In this document: piece after piece, positions 1-8,961 of the stretch | Numbering within the stretch: position 1 is the stretch's first letter | Layout of the letters: each line of letters opens with the position of its first letter | Notes under the pieces: generated by a model | The model's database searches: none | What the model saw: only the letters and a program-made list of their open reading frames with translations | Told to the model about the DNA's origin: nothing | Program-made: the position numbers and the translations under genes | Assembly: GCA_965203915.1 (NCBI GenBank) | Contig: OZ241918.1 | Location: 1,550,001 to 1,614,000, forward strand | Length of the DNA stretch: 64,000 bases | Source of the DNA: JASGCL01 sp965203915 | GTDB taxonomy: Bacteria; Pseudomonadota; Alphaproteobacteria; JASGCL01 | Direction: 5' to 3'

Positions 1-1
1 T

Positions 2-178
2 GATTTTCGAAATGAAAATAGAATTGAATCAGAAAAAGAGTTTGATAGGTCAAGCTTTCGGCTTATCGCTCCTATTGTTCTAGGCTTTTTTGTTTTTCTT
101 GAGATGCTTTATACTGGGTTTCAGTTAGCTCCAAATTTTGGACTCGGGAGAGCTTATGGTCAATTTGGTGGCTTTTAA
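2..178 (+). pseudogene. C-terminal part of an unrecognised membrane protein ending in TAA
   Basis: The frame is open from the window edge to a TAA at 176-178 and gives 58 residues, so the true start lies outside the window. It has a polar beginning and one strongly hydrophobic segment (around LIAPIVLGFFVFLEMLY). After the stop the same phase continues (V-L-M-A-I-L-A-W-W) straight into the next coding region with no other stop. The residues on both sides of the TAA together look like one transmembrane helix. I infer that this and the following gene were one gene broken by a nonsense change, but two separate genes cannot be excluded. The region is AT-rich compared with the metabolic genes downstream. 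Confidence 0.45.
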
Positions 179-184
179 GTTTTG

Positions 185-1108
185 ATGGCTATATTGGCGT
201 GGTGGTCGGGGCGTCAAATGGCTTATTATAACGGTTATAATAAGCTTAAGCATCTTAAAACCCACGACAATATTGATAATAAAATTTATTTACCTCTTGT
301 TATTATTTCTTTAATTATAACATTACTTATTATGATATGGAACACGATTCGTCTTCCCATTTCGGAGGGCGGGGCATTTTATAGCGGAGATAGATATATA
401 GTCATATTATGGTTTGTTTTTTCTGTTTTCTCTTTTTTGCACGGTATGGAGGGTCAAAAATACAAAGGGCATAGAAAATATATAAATAATTTTAAAAAAG
501 AACGTGAAAACTTTTTCAAAATCTTGAGCCATCATGATAAAATTTACAAGAAAGAAAAGGGAGAGTTGCTCGCACGCAGAGATACTGTTTTATCAGCCAT
601 ATCTAGTAAAAAAATTAATATGAAGAAAAATATCGAAAGGGTAAAAAAATATCGCGAATCTTTTGCTAAATTTTTGAAACAAATTGGTAAAGACGCTGAG
701 AGTTTGTTGCAAATTTATTATAATGCAAATCAAACAGCTCGTGCGGATGAATTTGACGATACAAAAAGAATAAAATTAGTAAAGAGCCAGATGTCGCTCA
801 AACATGACGATATGAATCGCCATGACAAAGAATTTAAATCTTATGAATCTTTTTATAAAGATATTGCAAGCAATAATCACCACGATAAAACGCAAAAGCT
901 GATAAATGATGAGGTAAAAGAATTAGATAATAATTATCTAAACAAAATGAAAAGTTTTATTAAACAAATTAAATCTTTAGGCTCAATAGAAAGTAAAGAA
1001 AATAGTAAGAATGCTTATGTAAGTTCTTTAAATAATCCAAAGAAAGAGTTTGATTCCGTAATTAAAAGCATCAATGATAATTTTTTAGCTTCTATATCGC
1101 AAGATTAA
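185..1108 (+). CDS. membrane protein with long lysine-rich coiled-coil domain, function unknown
   Basis: I do not recognise the family. The protein has about 307 residues from ATG 185; a TTG at 182 is also possible. It starts with a short hydrophobic run, followed by two clear membrane segments (around residues 36-54 and 70-88). A long Lys/Asp/Asn-rich, mostly helical region of about 210 residues then fills the rest and is probably a cytoplasmic coiled coil. No Shine-Dalgarno sequence precedes the start, which supports the idea that this is the distal part of the gene interrupted at 176-178. The base composition is markedly AT-rich and the gene is followed by a cluster of repeats, both typical of acquired DNA. 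Confidence 0.5.
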   Translation: MAILAWWSGRQMAYYNGYNKLKHLKTHDNIDNKIYLPLVIISLIITLLIMIWNTIRLPISEGGAFYSGDRYIVILWFVFSVFSFLHGMEGQKYKGHRKYINNFKKERENFFKILSHHDKIYKKEKGELLARRDTVLSAISSKKINMKKNIERVKKYRESFAKFLKQIGKDAESLLQIYYNANQTARADEFDDTKRIKLVKSQMSLKHDDMNRHDKEFKSYESFYKDIASNNHHDKTQKLINDEVKELDNNYLNKMKSFIKQIKSLGSIESKENSKNAYVSSLNNPKKEFDSVIKSINDNFLASISQD

Positions 1109-1127
1109 AGCACTCTCACTCAAACGC

Positions 1128-1224
1128 CCAAAACAAAAACAAAGCAAGGCAATAACCTGATATCGACCCACGCCGTCCAGGGAATGGTTTCCCGATAGCC
1201 CTTGCGGGCTTCGGGAATGACGGG
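1128..1224. repeat. intergenic repeat family A, copy 1
   Basis: The copy runs from AAAACAAAAACAAAGC through a central ATCGACCCACGCCGTCCAGG to GGGAATGACGGG. Its end folds as CCCGA-t-AGCCC-ttgc-GGGCT-t-CGGG, a stable hairpin. The next copy lies about 250 bases downstream and is nearly identical over about 94 bases. Confidence 0.85.
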
Positions 1225-1347
1225 CGGAGAGATGGGATGCGCCATTTCGGTGATAACGGGTAGAGAGGCAGGAAGGCTTTCTGCATGAAGCAGAAAAGTC
1301 TGGTTCTAGGTCGCCGACCTAGCTCTGCCCGTCATTCCATGACCTCG

Positions 1348-1473
1348 GCGGATTCGCAAAAAAACATTTAGCTATCTTTAAACAAAAACAAAGCAAGGCA
1401 ATAACCTGATATCGACCCACGCCGTCCAGGGAATGGTTTCCCGATAGCCCTTGCGGGCTTCGGGAATGACGGG
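1348..1473. repeat. intergenic repeat family A, copy 2
   Basis: This copy is nearly identical to copy 1 over about 94 bases. It is preceded by a further block of about 30 bases (GGATTCGCAAAAAAACATTT, then AGCTATCTT) that is shared with copy 3 only. Confidence 0.85.
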
Positions 1474-1557
1474 AAGAGAGATGAGAGGCAAAATTATCAG
1501 GGGGATGCCCTCAAGCAACGAAGTGGTAGGGCGAATAAATTGCCATCCCCTGGCATC

Positions 1558-1656
1558 GGTGGATTCACAAAAAAACATTTAGCTATCTTCAAACAAAAAT
1601 AAAGCAAGGCAATAACCTGATATCGACCCACGCCATCCAGGGAATGGTTCCTCGAT
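1558..1656. repeat. intergenic repeat family A, copy 3, truncated
   Basis: It has the same leading block and core as copy 2, with scattered substitutions. It then breaks off after the CCAGGGAATGGTT segment, so the GC-rich terminal hairpin is missing and AT-rich sequence follows. Confidence 0.8.
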
Positions 1657-1780
1657 AAAATTTTACAAATATAAATATTTATAAAATTTTTCAAGGATGA
1701 CGGTCAGAGGGGTAAGATGCGCAATTTCAATGAATGACGAGCCGAGAGATAAGAAGCGTCTAAGAAAAAACCACACCAAA

Positions 1781-1853
1781 GCCTCCCTTGCTTTAAGCCG
1801 CAGCCGCGGACGAAAATGAAGGAGCCTCAGCCACTATAATTTCCGCGGTGGGC
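1781..1853 (-). repeat. dispersed palindromic element B, degraded copy
   Basis: It begins GCCTCCCTTGCTTTA and ends in GCGGTGGG. The middle can pair as CCGCGGA with TTCCGCGG. The order (CCTCCCTTGC arm, inner hairpin, GGTGGG) matches the element at 47508-47590, but the second arm of the first hairpin is lost. Confidence 0.5.
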
Positions 1854-1899
1854 TCGCCAGCAAAACTTCTTACTTAAAAAAATCATAAGGAAAAAAGCG

Positions 1900-1985
1900 A
1901 ATTAACGAACCCCCCTACAAAATATCGCGCGCGCTAACGCTTGCTTGTATTTTGTCTATCCCCCCTTGCTAAAGCAATGGGGGCA
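1900..1985 (+). repeat. dispersed palindromic element B
   Basis: It reads AATTAACGAACCCCCCT, then ACAAAATAT...TATTTTGT (a hairpin with a GC-rich middle), then CCCCCCTTGC-taa-AGCAATGGGGG, a second hairpin. The same order and much of the sequence recur at 47340-47415, at 47887-47962, and inverted at 47508-47590. Confidence 0.8.
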
Positions 1986-2004
1986 TTGGTGTCATTTCTT
2001 GAAC

Positions 2005-3516
2005 CTACTTATGACTGGGCATAGAGAAAACCGCGCCTTCTTTTATACCGCTGGGCCAGCGGGCGGAAACGGTTTTCATTTTGGTGAAAAACACCACGCT
2101 TTCGGGGCCATACATTTGGGTGTCGCCAAATTTTGAACGTTTCGACCCGCCAAAATGGTGGAAAGAAACGGGCACGGGAATGGGAACATTAACCCCAATC
2201 ATGCCGACATCAACCCTGTCCATAAAACTTTTTGCGGTGTCGCCGTCGCGCGTGAAAATGGCGACGCCATTACCATATTCGTGGTTGTTGATAACACTCA
2301 CCGCCTTGTCAAAATCGACGGGCGACATGACCGACAACACGGGGCCAAAAATTTCGGTTTTGTGAACCTCCATCCCCTCCACCACATTGTCCAACAATGT
2401 GCCGCCAACCCAAAAACCATTTTCATAACCTTGCAATGTTTTACCGCGGCCATCAACCACCAAACCCGCGCCTTCGCTTTTGCCCTTGGCAATCATTCCT
2501 TCAACCCGTTCTTTGGCCTTGCGGGTAATCAACGGGTTAATTTCAGCCTTAAGGTCGTTGTAAGGGCCAATTTTTAATTCTTCGACCTTCGGCTTCAAAC
2601 GTTTTACCAATTCTTCCGCCGTTGCCTTGCCCACGGGCACCGCAACCGATATCGCCATGCAACGTTCGCCCGCCGAACCATAACCCGCACCAATCAACGC
2701 ATCGACCGCTTGGTCCATATTCGCGTCGGGCATAATCACCAAATGGTTTTTTGCACCCGTGAAGGCCTGGACGCGTTTGTTATGTTTGCAACCCGTTTGA
2801 TAAACATATTCCCCCACCGCGGTGGAACCAACAAAAGAAATGGCAGGCACGTCAGGGTGGGTGAGCAAACTATCCACCGCCTCTTTATCGCCAATCACCG
2901 TGTTCCACACGCCGTCGGGTAACCCCGCCATTTGCCACAATTCGGCCAATTTTAACGCCGCCGAAGGATCGGTTTCAGAACATTTGTTGATGTAGGCATT
3001 ACCGCAAGCCACGGCCATGGCGCCCATCCATAATGGCACCATGACAGGAAAATTAAATGGCGAAATACCCGCCACCACGCCAATGGGTTCGCGAAAAGAA
3101 AAAACATCAATATTACCGCCGATGTTGGGGCTATAGGCCCCCTTGATAGTGTTGGGAATACCCGCGGCAAATTCAACCACGTCAATCGCGCGGGCAATTT
3201 CGCCCATGGCGTCGGGAATGGTTTTGCCATGTTCCAACCCAGTCAATTCGGCCAATTCACCCTTATGCTTCACCATCAATTCGCGCATGTTAAAAATAAT
3301 GCTGGAGCGTTTTGGCGACGCCGTGGCGCCCCATTCGCGCGCCATTTTTTTGGAAATTTTTACAATATCGTCAATTTCGGCCTTCGAGGCATAGGGGGCT
3401 TTTGCCTGAACCTCCCCCGTGGCGGGGTTAAAAACATCGCCAAATCGTCCAGATGTTCCCGCGGTTTTTTTGCCATTGATAAAATGATATAGTTCTTTAA
3501 CGTTGTTTTTTGTCAT
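2005..3516 (-). CDS. mmsA: methylmalonate-semialdehyde dehydrogenase (CoA-acylating)
   Basis: This aldehyde dehydrogenase-superfamily enzyme converts methylmalonate semialdehyde (from valine) or malonate semialdehyde (from beta-alanine) with NAD and CoA to propionyl-CoA or acetyl-CoA. The family signature is clear throughout, with the nucleophile in GERCMAIS (Cys286) and the substrate-site run SPFNFPVMVPLW. Length is 503 residues, usual for MmsA. I chose ATG 3516 because GGGAAAG precedes it at a workable distance. An in-frame ATG at 3531 would add five residues but has only an A/T run upstream. The gene stands alone, divergent from pyrG and next to a repeat cluster on its 3' side. Confidence 0.93.
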   Translation of the reverse strand: MTKNNVKELYHFINGKKTAGTSGRFGDVFNPATGEVQAKAPYASKAEIDDIVKISKKMAREWGATASPKRSSIIFNMRELMVKHKGELAELTGLEHGKTIPDAMGEIARAIDVVEFAAGIPNTIKGAYSPNIGGNIDVFSFREPIGVVAGISPFNFPVMVPLWMGAMAVACGNAYINKCSETDPSAALKLAELWQMAGLPDGVWNTVIGDKEAVDSLLTHPDVPAISFVGSTAVGEYVYQTGCKHNKRVQAFTGAKNHLVIMPDANMDQAVDALIGAGYGSAGERCMAISVAVPVGKATAEELVKRLKPKVEELKIGPYNDLKAEINPLITRKAKERVEGMIAKGKSEGAGLVVDGRGKTLQGYENGFWVGGTLLDNVVEGMEVHKTEIFGPVLSVMSPVDFDKAVSVINNHEYGNGVAIFTRDGDTAKSFMDRVDVGMIGVNVPIPVPVSFHHFGGSKRSKFGDTQMYGPESVVFFTKMKTVSARWPSGIKEGAVFSMPSHK

Positions 3517-3733
3517 CGCTTCTTTCCCCATTTTTTTATAATATTATATTTTTTGTTTTTATGTCCGCACGCTTGTATTGAAGCGACTATTCGCAAGCTA
3601 TCACAAGGTGTTTTATTTTTCAAGCAAAAATCGCGTGCCAATATAAAATAAACAGCTTCCTAAAATCACTTGCACCCGTTTATAGAATCGTTGCATAGCA
3701 TGTTAATGGGGTTTTACCCGTTGAGCAAAAAAC

Positions 3734-5413
3734 ATGAACAAACAAATCAATCAACCCAAATTTATATTCATGACGGGCGGCGTGGTGTCATCGCTCGGCA
3801 AGGGTTTGGCGGGCTCCGCCATTGGTGCATTGTTACAGGCGCGAGGTTACAGGGTTCGGTTGCGGAAATTAGACCCCTACCTTAATGTTGACCCTGGCAC
3901 CATGAATCCATACCAACATGGCGAATGTTTTGTCACCGACGACGGTGCCGAAACCGACCTTGACCTGGGGCATTATGAACGTTTCACGGGGCGGCCGTCG
4001 CGCAAACATGACAACATAACCACGGGGCAAATTTACAGTCGCGTGTTGGCGCGCGAACGGCGCGGCGATTATTTGGGCGGCACGGTTCAGGTTATTCCCC
4101 ATGTCACCGACGAAATAAAAGACTTCATCACCCAAGACAACGACGACGCCGATTTTATCATTGCCGAAATTGGCGGCACGGTGGGCGACATGGAATCATT
4201 ACCGTTTTTAGAAGCCATTCGCCAATTGGCGCAAGATGTTGGGCGGCAACGTTGCGCCTTTGTGCATTTGACTTTGTTGCCCTATATTACCTCCGCCGGG
4301 GAATTAAAAACCAAACCCACCCAACATTCGGTGAAGGAATTGTTGAATGTTGGTATCCAAGCCGATTTTTTATTATGCCGTTCGGAACGCGATATCAGCA
4401 TCGAACAGATTAAAAAAATTGCGTTGTTTTGCAACCTGCCTGTTAATCGGGTTTTTCCCGCGCTGGATGTTGATACCATCTACGCTTTGCCTTTAAGTTT
4501 TTATCACAGCAAGTTGGACGAAGAAATTTTGAATTATTTTAACTTACCCGCCGACAACAATAACAAATTAAAAAACTTTACCGCCCCCAGTTTAAGCGAT
4601 TGGCAAAAGGTGGTTGACAATATCCGCAACCCCGAAGACACCGTTACCATTTCCATTGTCGGCAAATATATTGTTTTGCCCGACGCTTATAAATCGTTGA
4701 TTGAAGCCCTGACCCATGGCGGGATTGGCAATCGGGTAAAGATTGCTATCAATTGGGTGGATGCTGAAAATATCGACGAACATAATGTTGCGCAAATGTT
4801 GGGGCTTAGCCACGGAATTATTGTGCCTGGCGGTTTTGGTTTGCGCGGGGTGGCGGGGAAAATGCTGGCTATCCAATATGCGCGCACCCAAAAAATTCCA
4901 TTTTTTGGTATTTGTTTTGGCATGCAATTGGCGGTGTTGGAATCGTTACAAAATATTGGCAACGATAAAAAAGCAACATCAAGCGAATTTGCCCAAACCG
5001 ATAACCCCGCCATTGGTTTGTTGACCGAATGGCAAACCGACAAGGGCGCGGTTAAACAATCGCACGAAAACATGGGCGGCACCATGCGGTTGGGCAGTTA
5101 CCCCGCGGTGTTAGAAAAAAATTCACTGGTGGCAAAAATTTATGACGGCATTAATATTAACGAACGCCATCGCCACCGTTACGAGGTTAATAAAAATTAT
5201 TGCGAAGCATTGGAAAAAACGGGCATCGCCATTTCGGGTTGGTCGCAAGACAAGCAATTGCCAGAAATTGTTGAACGCACCCATTTCCCCGAAGATCACC
5301 CATGGTTTATTGGCGTGCAATTTCACCCCGAATTAAAATCGCGACCATTCCTGCCGCACCCATTGTTTTTAAGTTTTATCGCCGCGGCGGTTAAACAATT
5401 GCGGTTGGTGTAA
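3734..5413 (+). CDS. pyrG: CTP synthase
   Basis: PyrG makes CTP from UTP, ATP and glutamine, the last step of pyrimidine nucleotide synthesis. The N-terminal amidoligase domain starts with FIFMTGGVVSSLGKG and carries KLDPYLNVDPGTM and the DDGAETDLDLGHYERF block. The C-terminal class I glutamine amidotransferase domain has its nucleophile at Cys394 and the His-Glu pair in VQFHPE. The nucleophile elbow is GICFGMQ where most homologues have GICLGMQ, a conservative change. The 559 residues are slightly longer than the usual 540-545. It is convergent with the ABC transporter gene, with only three bases between the two stops and no visible terminator. Confidence 0.97.
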   Translation: MNKQINQPKFIFMTGGVVSSLGKGLAGSAIGALLQARGYRVRLRKLDPYLNVDPGTMNPYQHGECFVTDDGAETDLDLGHYERFTGRPSRKHDNITTGQIYSRVLARERRGDYLGGTVQVIPHVTDEIKDFITQDNDDADFIIAEIGGTVGDMESLPFLEAIRQLAQDVGRQRCAFVHLTLLPYITSAGELKTKPTQHSVKELLNVGIQADFLLCRSERDISIEQIKKIALFCNLPVNRVFPALDVDTIYALPLSFYHSKLDEEILNYFNLPADNNNKLKNFTAPSLSDWQKVVDNIRNPEDTVTISIVGKYIVLPDAYKSLIEALTHGGIGNRVKIAINWVDAENIDEHNVAQMLGLSHGIIVPGGFGLRGVAGKMLAIQYARTQKIPFFGICFGMQLAVLESLQNIGNDKKATSSEFAQTDNPAIGLLTEWQTDKGAVKQSHENMGGTMRLGSYPAVLEKNSLVAKIYDGININERHRHRYEVNKNYCEALEKTGIAISGWSQDKQLPEIVERTHFPEDHPWFIGVQFHPELKSRPFLPHPLFLSFIAAAVKQLRLV

Positions 5414-5416
5414 AAA

Positions 5417-7963
5417 CTACCTTAATGAAATATGATTAAAGGCTGGTTTGCCTGGCTGGCCTGGTGCTGGCTGGCCTCCACCCCCACCACTGGCGGGTTG
5501 GTTGCCCATTTGATTACCCATTTGATTTTGGGGCATCATGACGGGTTGCGCGCCGCCCATTTGCCCACCCCCCAGCATTTGGCCCAAGGCCTGGGCCATG
5601 GCACCACCCATTGCACCGCCCATTGCACCACCTGGCATCCCACCTGGCATTCCTGGCGCCATTTTTTGCCCAGGATTATTTTGCTGTTGAAGGTAAAGCG
5701 GTAAAAGTTTTTGCGTTTCGGCATGGTTAACAATTTTGCCATCGGCCATCACCACCATCATGTCGGCCACCGATAACAATTTTGTATTGTGGGTGATAAA
5801 AATAACGGTGCGCCCCGCCTGCTTCAGGGCGGTGATAGCGGATAGCAGAGCAACCTCCCCCGCGGCATCCAAATTGGAATTGGGCTCATCCATCACGATA
5901 ACCGCGGGGTCGGCGTAAAGCGCGCGCGCCAGGGCAATTTTTTGGCGTTGCCCCGCCGACAATTTGGCACCATCGATACCAATATTTGTTTCATAATTTT
6001 TTTCCAGGCGCATGATAATATCGTGGCATGTTGCCAATTCGGCCATGGCCACCACGCGGTCCATGTCGGGCGGTTCAAACCGCGAGATATTTTCCGCCAC
6101 CGACCCTTCGAACAATTCGACGGTTTGCGGAACATAACCAATGAATTGCGGACGGTCGTTGGGGTTAAGGCTGTTGATGTCCGCGCCGTCTATCCGCACA
6201 AAACCGCGCATCGGCCGCCATACCCCGCATAAAAATTGAGCAAAGGTGGTTTTGCCCGCGCCCGACGGCCCAACAATGGCGGTTACCGTGCCTGGCGCAA
6301 ATTGGGCGTTGATGCCTTGCAAAATGGGTCGGGTCGCGCCTGGCGGGTTGCCTATCAATTCTTCGACCGAGACAATCCCCTTCGGCCGCGGCAAGCGCAA
6401 TTCGTTTTCGATGCTGGGCGGAAATTGGCTAAGCATGGTGCTAAGGCGCAGGTAAGCAAAACGCGCGGTGGAGAATGACCGCCAACCACCGATAGCCATG
6501 TCAACAGGTTGCAACACCTTACCCACGATGATGGAGCAGGCAATAATAAGCCCAGGACTTAATTGGTCGGTTAGCACCAAATAACTCGCCAACCCCAAAA
6601 CCAGCGATTGCAACAATTGGCGTAAGGAACGCGATAGGGTAGAAAGGGTGGAAACCGTGTCTTGCGCCTTGGTCATCAAATTGACGGTTGGTTCATAACT
6701 TTCGCGCCATTTTGCTTGCAGGCGGCGCATCATGCCCATGGATTGCAAGACGTCGGTATTCCTTAACGATGTTTCGATAAATTGTGAGGCTTGGTTGGCA
6801 TAGGTTGCCGAATCACGAAATGGTGCTTTGGAGGCCGCCTCGGTCATCACCGCCAAAATAAAAACCAACACCATACCGACCAAGGCAAAAATACCCATGA
6901 CGGTATTGATATAAAATAAAATAGCCAAGAACATAAAAGCCCAGGGCGTATCGTAAATAACAAAGATGAGGGGCGAGGTGATAAACATCCTAACCTGCTC
7001 CATGTCGCGCACCGCGCCGCTGCCCACGGGGCGGTTACGCATCAGGTTATTCAAAAACGCCGATTCAAAAACGCTGTCTTGCATGGCGAAATTGATGTAG
7101 GCGCCTATCCGCCCCATGATACGCAAACGGTTTGCTTCCAATATCGATTGAAAAATCATCAAAAAAATGGCTATCCCCGTCATGGAAATAAGGGTGTTGG
7201 TGTTGGCCGAACCCAAAACCCGATTATAAATTTGCATCATGAATATGGGCGGCACCAACATCAGGATATTAATAAACACCGAAAAGAATCCAATGATAAT
7301 AAGGGTCGAGCGGTAATAACCTATCAATTGTCTTATGGGGTCGCGCTTCCATTGCACGGCTTGGCGAATATGTTTGGCGGATAAAACAAATGTTCCGTCG
7401 CTGTTGATCTCGGGGCGTGGGTTTTTATTGAAAAAAACTTCTTTGATAAATTGCCACAGCGATTGCACTTCGCCCTGCACCCCTCCTTGTTTAGCAGGTT
7501 GGTTTGGCCTTTGGTTACGGCCCTGCCGCCGTGGTTGATGGCCACGCTGAGCCATCTCGACATCTATCCCTTGGTTTTGCATACGCGTCATGGTGCCGCC
7601 CATTTGCTCCATGGCTTCACCCACGGCTTGCTGCATGGTTTTATCAACCACCTGGCGTGGCGGTTGACCAGGTATGTTATTGGGAATAGCATTTGGTCTG
7701 GGCATGGGTCGTGCGTTGACAGGCCTGTTGCCAGGACGATTCATTGGGCGATTCATGGGACGATTCGTTGGGCGATTCATCTGCCCGTTTATGGGGCGCG
7801 GCCTAGCATTCATCGGGCGGGCTTGCGGGTTGGTGCCCAAATTGGGTCTTTGCCCACCATTGCGTTGTGGTTGCCCATTGCGTTGCCCATTGGGTCGCAT
7901 GGGCGGTCTTGCGCGTCCAGCTTGTCCTTGCGGTGGTCGATTATTATGTGGGGGGGTGTCCAT
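5417..7963 (-). CDS. type I secretion ABC transporter with disordered N- and C-terminal extensions
   Basis: This is the inner-membrane ATPase/permease of a type I secretion system of the PrtD/HlyB kind, which exports an unfolded protein together with a fusion protein and a TolC channel. Residues about 215-470 form the membrane domain. The nucleotide-binding domain has Walker A GPSGAGKTT (near 565), signature LSAGQ instead of LSGGQ, Walker B VIVMDEP and the switch histidine in FITHNTK. The first 170 residues are unusual, rich in Asn, Arg and Pro with NRPMNRP-type repeats. The last 100 residues are rich in Gly, Met and Gln (GGAMGGAM repeats). A good ribosome site (AGGA) precedes the ATG. The fusion protein and TolC genes are probably those at 28881-33119. 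No substrate gene is adjacent. Confidence 0.88.
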   Translation of the reverse strand: MDTPPHNNRPPQGQAGRARPPMRPNGQRNGQPQRNGGQRPNLGTNPQARPMNARPRPINGQMNRPTNRPMNRPMNRPGNRPVNARPMPRPNAIPNNIPGQPPRQVVDKTMQQAVGEAMEQMGGTMTRMQNQGIDVEMAQRGHQPRRQGRNQRPNQPAKQGGVQGEVQSLWQFIKEVFFNKNPRPEINSDGTFVLSAKHIRQAVQWKRDPIRQLIGYYRSTLIIIGFFSVFINILMLVPPIFMMQIYNRVLGSANTNTLISMTGIAIFLMIFQSILEANRLRIMGRIGAYINFAMQDSVFESAFLNNLMRNRPVGSGAVRDMEQVRMFITSPLIFVIYDTPWAFMFLAILFYINTVMGIFALVGMVLVFILAVMTEAASKAPFRDSATYANQASQFIETSLRNTDVLQSMGMMRRLQAKWRESYEPTVNLMTKAQDTVSTLSTLSRSLRQLLQSLVLGLASYLVLTDQLSPGLIIACSIIVGKVLQPVDMAIGGWRSFSTARFAYLRLSTMLSQFPPSIENELRLPRPKGIVSVEELIGNPPGATRPILQGINAQFAPGTVTAIVGPSGAGKTTFAQFLCGVWRPMRGFVRIDGADINSLNPNDRPQFIGYVPQTVELFEGSVAENISRFEPPDMDRVVAMAELATCHDIIMRLEKNYETNIGIDGAKLSAGQRQKIALARALYADPAVIVMDEPNSNLDAAGEVALLSAITALKQAGRTVIFITHNTKLLSVADMMVVMADGKIVNHAETQKLLPLYLQQQNNPGQKMAPGMPGGMPGGAMGGAMGGAMAQALGQMLGGGQMGGAQPVMMPQNQMGNQMGNQPASGGGGGQPAPGQPGKPAFNHISLR

Positions 7964-8102
7964 TGGTGTCCTAAAAAGCTTCGTCTTAGCTCATAAGCGA
8001 ATTTGCTTCGCCCGTTAACCATACAAATAAGGCTTTTACAAATAAATTGCAACTGCAGAAAAAAAGTCCAACCGCGCCTTAACAAGCGAAGGGCATCAAA
8101 TT

Positions 8103-8900
8103 TTATTGCTCCGCCACCAACATTTTTTTGATCTCGCCAATGGCTTTGGCGGGGTTTAACCCCTTAGGACAGGCCGAGGTGCAATTCATGATGGTGTGGC
8201 AACGGTAAACCTTAAACGCACCCTGCAATTGCGCCAAACGTTCTTTTTTTGCATGGTCGCGGCTGTCGGATAAAAACCGATAGGCCTGCAACAAAATGGC
8301 GGGGCCAAGATATTCTTCCGATTTGCCTTCCTTATCACCATTCCACCAATAACTGGGGCAGGATGTGGCGCAAGCAAAACACAAAATACATTCCACCAAA
8401 CCATCCAACTTTTCCCGTTGCGCGGGCGTTTGCAACGATTCACGTTTGCCCGTGTAATAATTGTCGGTGTTATTTTTGTTGTTGCCCGCTGGCGATATTT
8501 TTTTATCGCCCTCATCATTTCTTTTTAACCATGGTTCGATAGATTGCAATTGGCGATAGGGTGTCGAAAGGTCGGGCACCAAATCCTTCACCACGGGCAA
8601 ATGGGGCAGTGGCGCAATGGTGATGGTATCGCCCATGTCTTTGTCGGCCAATGATTTGGTGCAAGCCAAACCATTTTTGCCATTGATATTCATGGCGCAG
8701 GAACCACAAATCCCCTCGCGACAAGAACGGCGAAAACTCAAAGATGAATCGATGGTATTTTTAATCGCCAGCAAACTATCCAGCACCATGCTACCCGCCG
8801 TTTTTTTATCAAGGGTGAATTCCTCCCAATAGGGTTTGGTATCGTGCGCGGGGTCGTAACGATAGACGCGAATTTTCTTGTTGGCGGTTTCTTTGCTCAT
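8103..8900 (-). CDS. sdhB: succinate dehydrogenase iron-sulfur subunit
   Basis: SdhB carries electrons from the flavin subunit to the quinone site of respiratory complex II. The [2Fe-2S] ligands lie in SCREGICGSCAMN plus the following GLAC. The [4Fe-4S] and [3Fe-4S] ligands lie in CILCFACATSCP and CHTIMNCTSACPKG. I start at ATG 8900 (265 residues, normal for the family). A longer frame opens with TTG and adds 12 residues not seen in homologues. The subunit has a somewhat longer linker (a run of charged and Asn residues near 140-155) than usual. It is the last gene of sdhCDAB, 61 bases after sdhA. Confidence 0.96.
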   Translation of the reverse strand: MSKETANKKIRVYRYDPAHDTKPYWEEFTLDKKTAGSMVLDSLLAIKNTIDSSLSFRRSCREGICGSCAMNINGKNGLACTKSLADKDMGDTITIAPLPHLPVVKDLVPDLSTPYRQLQSIEPWLKRNDEGDKKISPAGNNKNNTDNYYTGKRESLQTPAQREKLDGLVECILCFACATSCPSYWWNGDKEGKSEEYLGPAILLQAYRFLSDSRDHAKKERLAQLQGAFKVYRCHTIMNCTSACPKGLNPAKAIGEIKKMLVAEQ

Positions 8901-8961
8901 CTCTTTTATTTTAATCCTTTTGTTGACTGGTTGCAACTTGCTTTATTTTTTCTAGATTGAT

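Larger units (their letters stand above)
1109..2004. other. repeat-rich gene-free stretch
   Basis: This gap of about 900 bases holds no gene I can support. It contains three copies of an imperfect repeat (1128-1224, 1348-1473, 1558-1656) and two copies of a dispersed palindromic element (1781-1853 and 1900-1985), each listed separately. A short inverted repeat (CTAGGTCG/CGACCTAG) lies around 1304-1322. The small open frames here are translations of repeats. Confidence 0.7.

Noticed and set aside
1109..1700. CRISPR-like array
   Set aside because: Repeats are about 94-126 bases long, only three in number, irregularly spaced and without cas genes.
7451..7996. 181-codon frame antisense to the start of the secretion ATPase
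   Set aside because: It mirrors the short repeats encoding the Asn/Arg/Pro-rich region, while the minus-strand frame has a ribosome site and known domains.
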